A program made the translations under genes and the position numbers. The notes beneath the pieces were generated by a model that was not told the DNA's origin, searched no databases, and saw nothing but the letters and a program-made list of their open reading frames with translations. A stretch of 64,000 bases of DNA. Origin: Magicicada septendecula. Lineage: Eukaryota; Arthropoda; Insecta; Hemiptera; Cicadidae. Shown here in pieces: positions 56,886 to 64,000 of this stretch (position 1 is its first letter; each line of letters opens with the position of its first letter). The DNA lies in NCBI GenBank assembly GCA_034769895.1, contig CM068367.1, positions 315,021,986 through 315,085,985 on the forward strand. The letters are read 5' to 3'.

Positions 56886-58657
56886 ATGGATACAGACAAA
56901 ATGTTTAAACAATTGTTACAAGAAATGAAACAAAACGCCGCAAAAGCTGAGCAAATGGACGCAGAAATAAAACAAACAACCACGGAAATGAAATGCGAGT
57001 TAACAGATAATATGAACGCGAAATTTGAACAAAGTGCAGCCAACGCTGTACTAAATATCGCGGAATTAACAGCCAAAATAGATGCACAAAGTACAAGTTT
57101 AACCGATATACTAGAACAGAGTAACGCTGATATAAACGCGGAAATAAGACAAACCGATGCAAAAATGAATGCAAAATTCGAACAAGTAAATAAATAAATA
57201 AACTCAAAAATTGATCAAAACATGAAAACTAATTTAGAGTTAAAACGCGAATTAACCGCTAAAATCGAAGAGACGGTAAAAAGTAACACAGAATTAACTG
57301 CTAAAATCGATGAAAGCGTGAAAGGCTGAGATTCTAAAATCACCGAAGTCGGCGAAAAAGTTCATACGGTAGAGACGAAAATAAACGAACAGTTTAAGGT
57401 TTTTGAGACCACGATGCAAAAATCGTTTATTGAACAGGTTTCGCGCATGGAGGGGCGATTTAAAGAACACATCGGCAGGTGCGAAAAACAAACCGCTGAT
57501 GTAGCTAAAAAGTTGATACGCTCGAAGTACGAATCAAAGCAGACGCAACGGAAACACAACGCCAAGTCACTAGACTTGACGCGTCAATAGTAGAAACGCG
57601 TTCTAATATAGACACAAATAAAGAGAGTGTATTACAAGCACTTAACGACGAGATTTCTAAAGTATGGCAGGAAGTACGCCGGAAGTCAGCCCCAAATATC
57701 TTAGTACAAGGGCAAGCAGACGAAAAGAACCGAGTGTATTTCACTGGCGAAAATAACGAAAACCCGATCGAGTTCTTGCTAACTTGCGAAAACGAAATGG
57801 CAAGAGTAGGTTCGCGATTAGAAGACCAAGACCGGATACAGTGGGTCGTTAACGCGATGCGTGATTCAGCGAGGAGATGGTATAATATAGTACGTGATAA
57901 AATTACCACATACGCGGAATTCAAACAGAAGTTCGAAAGCCGTTATTGGAATTCGCACACGCAGAGGCTTTTGCGAAATGAACTTGAATACGGACGTTAT
58001 GATCGGAAGCAGGGTATAACGCCTGAAAATTATATTATACAACAAGTTGAACGCGCTAAGCATCTAACACCAGCGTTTTCCGAAGTCGACATAGTCACTA
58101 AATTGGCATACCACTTCAGCCATAATATACGTGTAGCCGCATTTACACAAGAAATACGCACGGTTGATGAATTACTAATTTTAGTATCGCAAAGCGAAAC
58201 TGTTTTTGATTTCGGCGGGTGGAGGTATAACCCGAATTATAACCAAAATAACGATGGGCAGAATAGACGGGGGCAATATAATATCCAAACCGATCAGAGG
58301 CCCAGTACCAGTTCGGCTCCACAACAAACACCGCCAAAACCGCCAAATAAACCCTTTGAGTATAAGGGTAAGCCAAATTTCGGCAGGCAGAAACCACAAA
58401 ACAGAGGCAACGATGGAGCTCCAACGAGAACCATTCAAACAGTCGCTATATCCAACACCGGTACGCCCGCACAAACGAGCGAAGCAGAAATCGTTAGAGA
58501 CCCAGTCACTAATGTGAAACACTATCACCCTACAAAAAACGTGCAACCGGGCACATCCAAAAAAGATGTGCAAGAAGTCCCGCAGAAATATCTAGAAATA
58601 AAAATGTTAGATGTAAGAATAATATTATATATGAAACATGTGATTTTTGTAATATAA
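56886..58657 (+). pseudogene. Gypsy gag with coiled-coil N-terminus, broken
   Basis: 56886-57197 is a Gln/Lys/Glu-rich coiled coil starting MDTDKMFKQLLQEMK. It continues with stops and a frame change through about 57590. From 57734 a 307-codon frame holds the capsid-like domain (NENPIEFLLTCENEMARV, ARRWYNIV, FKQKFESRYWN, LLRNELEYGRY). An Asn/Gln/Pro-rich nucleocapsid tail without a CCHC motif follows. It has the same architecture as the minus-strand gag at 35760-37025 and belongs to a related family. At least two stops and two frame changes make it dead. Confidence 0.8.
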
Positions 58658-58662
58658 CTTGC

Positions 58663-59060
58663 GTGCCCGTTAACAACGTATTCCCACCGGATATAAGGCA
58701 GCCGTTATTGGATTCAAATCCAACCCAACGCACAGCGACTAGCACAGCGTGTCCGGTATTACAGGCGCATGTGAACGGTGTACCCACACAACTGCTACTG
58801 GATACAGGCAGTGTTATATCCGTTGTCAGCGAAAGGTTTTTACGTGCGAACAAAAAATATTTTCGTACAGCCCCGTCGCTTCCAATCAACCAATTCTACA
58901 TACGCACAGCTACAGACACTAAAGAAAAAATTGACACGCAACGTTATTTAACAATCACGGTACAAAACGTGCAATTTGAAGTGTGCGTAGTAGAAATAAA
59001 AAATTTAATATGTGATGTATTATTGGGAGTAGACGTATTGCAAAAGGACGGAAGCGAGCG
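58663..59060 (+). pseudogene. Gypsy aspartic protease
   Basis: LLLDTGSVISVVS carries the active-site DTG. DVLLGVDVL is the matching C-terminal flap-region motif. After about 59060 the sequence leaves the protease and there is no RT, so pol is deleted from here. Confidence 0.8.
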
Positions 59061-59084
59061 GAAAGGTTCAACACCAGTCATAAA

Positions 59085-59300
59085 CTGACGAACTTTGCGT
59101 TAGGTGAGAAAGTGCTTCTCAAGGCAAACCCAGTTTGACGCCGAGACTTGAACGTAGCAACGAAGTTTTTCCGGTTGTACAACGGGCCGTACCTATTAGC
59201 AGAACAGCTAGCACCTCACACGTTCATCGTCACGACGCTAGACAGGAAAAAGACCATAGGGAAATATCACGCAGCCTCATTAAGAAAATATTATGAGTGA
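59085..59300 (+). pseudogene. Integrase C-terminal fragment (GPY/F module)
   Basis: The frame reads NFALGEKVLLKANPV, a stop, then FFRLYNGPYLLAEQLAPHTF and a short tail to a stop at 59298. NGPY is the GPY/F module at the end of Gypsy integrases. The protease-to-integrase-core region (several kb in an intact element) is missing between 59060 and 59085. Confidence 0.7.
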
Positions 59301-59469
59301 TATAAAATTCTTAGACGCGTCAATACGAAACCATAGAAATGCTTAAATATAAATCTTATAGGGTTAAAAATAATTCATTTTGTTTTAATTGTCTCCAAGT
59401 AACGTTACTAAATATTTAGAATTAGTATTAGGCAATTACCTGTATTAACTTCTGTCTTGTGACTTATTT

Positions 59470-59845
59470 TGTTTTTTCTTAAAACAACGCGTTTCGAGAA
59501 TAAATTCTCATCATCAGGTTCCAATACTATAAAAACATCAAATTCACCCAAAAGGGGTCGTCAACTAGTTAAAATACACAAACACAAAAACACCACACAT
59601 AATTTAACACCGACAGTCACGGCACAGTCCGATGCGCATCGTCTCGTTGCCAACGACCAACTGTTGCACTTTGTCTTATACGACCGTTATCATTGCCCGC
59701 TGACCCATCGATATCGATGGCCGTGTTGTACAGCAGATTCGATCGGAACGAAACTTTGTCGTTAAGTAGCTGGTCCGTTTGTAACTTAGAAGCCCTGTAT
59801 TCCTCCACAGCGTTCATGTATGCACCCTTTTTACCCTTTTAGGGC
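59470..59845 (-). mobile_element. Penelope-like element 3' remnant
   Basis: On the minus strand KKGAYMNAVEEYRASK and then LLNDKVSFRSNLLYNTAI match the end of PLE GIY-YIG proteins (compare KGRYLNALEEYEI and FKSNVLYNTAL at 41117-43603). They are followed by a hammerhead core at 59482-59524. Only the last 50 or so codons and the terminus remain. Confidence 0.75.
59482..59524 (-). ncRNA. Hammerhead ribozyme candidate in PLE remnant
   Basis: CTGATGA lies at 59517-59511 (minus strand), stem II GAGAA/TTCTC, GAAA at 59495-59492, then C-GC-G and a GTT cleavage triplet. Stem I has AAC/GTT plus possible G-T pairs. The core is complete. Confidence 0.65.
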
Positions 59846-59849
59846 GGCG

Positions 59850-60363
59850 TCCATGTTGTCGGTAGGTGGGGGTGGCCATGTTGGAAAAGCGGCGATGTTG
59901 TCGGGTTGTGCATGTGTGCTGGTTAAGGTTCGGCCACGTTGCCGCCTCGTGGTGTGTTATAGTGTATGGTTATGTATATGTAAGGGGTTTTTCCGGAATG
60001 GTGTCCATGTTGGAAAAGCGTCGTCGGCGTTGCCAACTTGTGCTGGTTTATCGTCGGCCACGTTGTCGGCTCGTGCGAGTGTTATAGTGTATGGGTTTAA
60101 GATATATTTACACTGCCACCAATGTCCGGATATCGTCGATGTGAAGAGGTGAATTGCATTGTTGCCAACTGTAATATCGCGTCGGCCACGTTGTCGGCTC
60201 GTGCATGTGTTATAGTGTACGGGTTTCGGATATATTTACACTGGTTTAGCGTCGGCCACGTTGTCGGCTCGTGCATGTGTTATAGTGTACGGGTTTAAGA
60301 TATATTTACACTGCCACCATTGTCCGGATATCGTCGATGTGAAGAGGTGAATTGCATTGTTTC
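59850..60363. repeat. GC-rich tandem repeats
   Basis: A unit with CGTCGGCCACGTTGTCGGCT, GTGTTATAGTGTA and ATATATTTACACTG occurs at about 60048-60112, 60180-60242 and 60249-60312, with a diverged copy near 59931. A second unit starting CCACCA(A/T)TGTCCGGATATCG occurs at 60115-60163 and 60315-60363. The region is much less AT-rich than its surroundings. Its origin is unknown. Confidence 0.85.
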
Positions 60364-60744
60364 ACGATTGTTTCGAATCACAAACATGTGAGGACAAACA
60401 GATGGTTAACAGACCATTATCATGGACTAACGTGGACGGACGGGGACACATCGTACGAACATCTTGTACCGATATTAGAAAAGTATACGTTTCCTTTTAA
60501 CTTCGTGTTCGTAAAAGGATTGCAAAAAAAAAGATTTCTACAGAAGCGTATCGTGCATTTTAATATTATAAATATAGAAGATTTCGGTTGTCCCAAACTC
60601 AATCAATTACAATCAATACATGGAACAGCCTGTCTCGCGCACCGCTTATTTCCGAAAATATGTACAAATACTAGAGTACACGCTTTACGCGAGTGGGTTG
60701 TATCAGATTTTAGAATAATCAATATGTTTCTGATAAATTACTAA
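60364..60744 (+). pseudogene. Truncated ORF of unknown family
   Basis: The frame is open from inside the tandem repeat (60352) to 60744, but there is no ATG before the conserved-looking part. Motifs include WLTDHYHGLTWTDGDTSYEH, FVFVKGLQKKRFL and INIEDFGCPKLNQL, with an ACLAH and a C-terminal ALREWV. The pattern (HGLxW, VKGxxKKxxL, GCPxL) looks like that of small proteins I have seen in arthropod repeats. It may be a nuclease-like fold, but this is a weak inference. The N-terminus is missing. Confidence 0.4.
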
Positions 60745-60804
60745 TTGAAAACATTATTGTTTAGCGCTTACGTAAAAAAATAACAGTCGTCGCCTTTCTA
60801 TCGA

Positions 60805-61110
60805 TTACATCATCTGTCTAAAAATAAATTAGCGTCGACGACATGTTCAAACAAGCACATGTGCTGTCTAGTCGTATAAAAATAACCGACACCCCTCTTC
60901 CTCACCTACCCATCGAACCGTGAGAAATCAAGTCGTATCCTGTTCACACAGTTAAATACATCACCTGTCTAAAAATAAATTAGCGTCGTCGAAATGTTCG
61001 AACAAGCACGAGTGCTGTCTAGACGTATAAAAAATAACCGACTCCCCTCTTCCCCGCCTACCCATTGAACCGTGAGAAATCAGCTCGTATCCTGTTCACA
61101 CGGTTAAAAA
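60805..61110 (+). promoter_or_regulatory. Duplicated 151-bp unit with TATA box
   Basis: Two tandem copies of a roughly 151-bp unit each contain CTGTCTAAAAATAAATTAGC, a TATAAAAA box (60875 and 61026) and CGTGAGAAATCA. The spacing between copies is exact at 151 bp by the TATA positions. They lie upstream of the ORF at 61238, and a TATA box in both copies suggests a duplicated promoter. Confidence 0.6.
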
Positions 61111-61237
61111 TAAACGCTTACTGTGCGTTGAGTGGTTTCCACCTCCACAACTACCTCCCTATTTATTCGCTGTGCACGAGCGTTATTCGTTCATTCGTTG
61201 AGAGACGCGCGAGAAATTAGAAATTCTTTATTTTAAA

Positions 61238-61543
61238 ATGGCGTCATTCACTGAAAAGTTTGCAACTATTAGCGCAATTGAGTATAAAAAAATAAAGGAA
61301 TTGATAATCGGTGTAAAATATTCAATAGAAGAAATGCAGAATATAGACGCAAAGTACGGGAAAGCTGTACTCGTCACTCTCCAAGATTACAGAGACCCTA
61401 AACTAAAATATCGTGTATATCTACCAAAGAGATACGCAGGCGTTTTCGAAGATGAGGAATTAAAAAATTTAGTACCGTGTTCGCTGCAACTAATTTATCG
61501 CGGAGAAAAGGATAGAGCTTACATAGTAGAAATTGTACAGTAG
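61238..61543 (+). CDS. Small ORF of unknown function (101 aa)
   Basis: The ORF has a good start context (AAAATGG) and no lesions. The protein is basic/acidic mixed, with no signal peptide or membrane segment. It has segments IKELIIGVKYSIEEMQNIDA, YGKAVLVTLQDY and YRVYLPKRYAGVF, which look like a compact alpha/beta or OB-like fold. I do not recognise the family. Together with the duplicated TATA-containing unit upstream it looks like a real transcription unit, possibly cargo of a mobile or virus-derived element. Confidence 0.5.
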   Translation: MASFTEKFATISAIEYKKIKELIIGVKYSIEEMQNIDAKYGKAVLVTLQDYRDPKLKYRVYLPKRYAGVFEDEELKNLVPCSLQLIYRGEKDRAYIVEIVQ

Positions 61544-62075
61544 GACCGAATGGACATCTTCATTTGTCGCGTACGATTACATATATTGTATATATATTAA
61601 CATGTACTTAGTTGTATTTCATTTAGTTATAAATAATATATTTTAACTTATATATTATAATGTGATTATACATATTTCATTTGATTTAATTGTAATTCTA
61701 CACAATTGTGTATGCGTTTACATAATGTTATAATATAATGTGCTTACACATAATTCATTTGATATAATTGTATACAATTGTATTTTTTTAATTGTCACTA
61801 CTGTGTGTGTTTATTTCATTTTTTTGTACATATTTGTCATGTCATAGTGCACTTGTAATTAGTTTTACTTAGTTGTATTTTGTATACAATTGTCATATTG
61901 CATATGTTTTATAACTCTACTTATATGCGTTGTTGTTGTGTCGTGTTGTGTGTGAGTACCTACCTGCTGTCCGATCTTGCGGATTCTTCCGACTAGGGCG
62001 TGTGGATTTTGGATTTGAAGTTCGCAAGCTAGTAATCTCAAATTTATTGCAACAACACACAAAATAGGTTACTTT
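61544..62075. other. AT-rich region, no gene
   Basis: No convincing ORF. It contains repeated AATTGTATAC-like and TATAT runs. It is presumably the 3' internal region of the LTR element that starts its LTR at 62091. Confidence 0.4.
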
Positions 62076-64000
62076 AAAGGGGGAGAGTTTTGTGAGACTA
62101 GTAGGCTTTATCGTACAACAATAAAACACTGTAATATGGGGTAATAAAACGTAGTTTATTACTCCATCGACACACAAGAATAAAATGGTTATTATATTAT
62201 CAATTTCTTACAGTCTAAACAATGAATCAATGTTGACCAATGTTTTTCGATTGGTTAATAATTGAGAAGAAACTAAACTCGTTATTTGGCGAGTTAATTG
62301 CAATTGAAAATTTAATTAATTGATTGATTTAATTTAATTAAATGGCTTTAACTAAATTGAATTTAACGTTAATACAACAAAATATAAAACTCTGAAGTTA
62401 ATTAGAATAATTTTCAAAAATAAATTAGACGTGACAGTCTAGTTCACGTTATTTCATTTCTAGTGATTTGACTTCTTTTATACTGCAGTATGAACTAATA
62501 ATTAGATTGTTATTTAAGATTTGTATAGCGCTTTTATACTACTTCTATTTCTTAACTATAGCTTACTAATGACTTAGACTGCTATACAGATTATCACAAT
62601 GAATTTATTCTTAATTACTAGAGTCTTTGATTTTTTGTATGGCACCTGAATTATTTGAATTACAATGTTTTAATTAAAAAGATAGAAAATTTGATGTTGA
62701 AAAATAAATAAGTGGATTTTGCTTTCCTGTTATTGAAGAGGATGTTGTTCCGATTGTCCCTCGTCGATTCCAATCCGTTCGCTAGAGAAAGTAATCTGCT
62801 TAGAGCTGCTGGACTCGGTCGTTGAGTTCAAATTCGGCAACACTCTGCTTCCTTGCTGTTCGTGAATATTTTAACGTCTGCTGCTCTCTGCTGGAACTGG
62901 TTCCTGTCCCTCGTCGATTCGCACGTCGCACGTCAGCGTGTGTGTGTGTGTGTGCTTCGTTCGAGTGGTAGCTCTGCTCGTCAGCTGTTTACCAATGATT
63001 TAGACGGCCTCTCTGCTGTATTCTTGAAGTCTGGTGGATCTCTTGCGTGCTTATGACTAGCTGGTAGTACACAATAAGCTTGGTTGATGTACTGAAGAGT
63101 ATCTCGCCTTTACGCAACAATTACGAGCTATACAGTTGATCTGTATTTAGTGTGTTCGTAATTGCGTGTGTGTTGACCACGTAGAGTCTTCTGATGGATC
63201 TTCACCACTATGGTTACGAGACGATCGAAGAACTACGTCTTAACTTCGTGAGTACTGGCAGAAGAGTGATGTTTCAGCCCGAAAACACCGCGCTGGTCGG
63301 GGTTTGCGTCAAATGATTTGATTGGCTGACACACTTTCCCTACTACATAAAATTTGAATTCCCTTGGTCCGTGAGAATGAAGTTAGGTTCCCACAGACGG
63401 AGAAATAATATTATTTTTATTATCCGGCGGAACCAATTTGTCGGTTCGGATTTCCTGTGCTTATTTAATTTTGCAATATCTTGGTTGCAAACCAAGTTGT
63501 GTGAAATCTAAAATATACAATCTGTCAGAAATTATTATCTTTATAACATACTAAAATCTCATTAATGTAACTCTATTTTTACAGAAGTTATTCAATTAAA
63601 TTAGTTAACTCTTTCATTTGTTAATTATATTGCGTAAAATTTGCACACGTCATTATTAATATTTCGGCAAACATTTTGGCTATCTTGGATTTCGCCTTAA
63701 TTTATTAGTTTCCGAGATATTAATAATTAACAGTTTGGATGTGGCCCTTGTTTGTACAGCGAACTGATTACATAATGACCACGTGTGCGTCGCTTTACAA
63801 AGCATTATTTTCAACGCTCTACATACAAATGGAGTTTTGACTATTATAATTTATTTAAATATGCTTTCAGTATGCAGGCAACATATAACCCCAAATAATT
63901 AATATTTGGTGCTGTTATAGTTTACATTTTGAAATTTTCACTACTGTACGCGTTTACATATTATGTATTTTAAATTGTAATATATTTTGATTACATGTAT
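62076..64000 (+). repeat. Polypurine tract and start of an LTR (runs off the window)
   Basis: AAAGGGGGAGAGTTT (62076-62090) is a typical polypurine tract, followed at 62091 by TGTGAGACTAG, an LTR start. Part of the sequence (about 63400-63780) matches the minus-strand LTR at 39000-39360. The LTR end lies beyond 64000. Frames inside, such as 62853-63056, are not genes. Confidence 0.65.

Noticed and set aside
57294-58573. Several antisense ORFs over the gag at 56886-58657
   Set aside because: They lie opposite a recognised gag and show no domain of their own.
59820-60152. ORFs across the GC-rich tandem repeats
   Set aside because: Open only because the repeat lacks stops in those frames; products are repetitive Cys/Gly/Val-rich sequence without a fold.
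62853-63056. ORF inside the LTR at 62091-64000
   Set aside because: No recognisable features; it spans a GT microsatellite and lies in LTR sequence.

Overview
This window is AT-rich eukaryotic DNA, most likely from an arthropod. I see no host gene, no rRNA and no tRNA in it. The arthropod call is an inference from the mix of elements: Penelope-like elements (PLEs) with GIY-YIG endonucleases, a Sailor-like IS630/Tc1 relative, mariner, pogo/Tigger, several hAT families and arthropod-style Gypsy elements. Almost everything that can be named is a transposable element, and most coding regions are broken. The clear exception is one PLE reverse transcriptase ORF of 828 codons on the minus strand (41117-43603).

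Region by region. (1) 1218-18520 is one hAT transposon with a perfect 8-bp target duplication. It holds a decayed hAT transposase (13675-16292, minus) and a nested stack: a hAT MITE (1286-13577), an unidentified insertion (1404-13428), an LTR element (3708-12977) and a PLE (6373-8580). (2) 19141-22608 is a Sailor-like DNA transposon with long terminal inverted repeats and a single frameshift in its transposase. (3) A mariner remnant lies at 24107-24268, and a possible PLE terminus at about 24930-25110. (4) About 25260-33025 is a pogo-family transposon with an intron. It is split by a solo Gypsy LTR (27399-31612) that itself carries a hAT transposon (28790-31437). (5) 34052-35780 holds a Tigger-like remnant interrupted by PLE pieces. 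(6) 35760-39470 is the gag, leader and LTR of a minus-strand Gypsy element. (7) 39478-56020 is a Gypsy element whose 5' LTR carries a hAT MITE and a 7-kb inverted and tandem PLE array; its gag and pol (49134-53953) are decayed. (8) 56021-59300 is a second Gypsy element that has lost reverse transcriptase through most of integrase. (9) 59470-61543 holds a PLE remnant, GC-rich tandem repeats, a truncated ORF of unknown family, a duplicated TATA-containing 151-bp unit and a small intact ORF. (10) A polypurine tract and a new LTR begin at 62091 and run out of the window.

The strongest unifying observation is a set of hammerhead-ribozyme cores (CTGANGA, stem II, GAAA, NUH) at the ends of the Penelope-like elements. 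Several have convincing stems and others are visibly decayed. Three copies of one Gypsy LTR act as internal controls: each nested insertion in one copy can be checked against an empty site in another.
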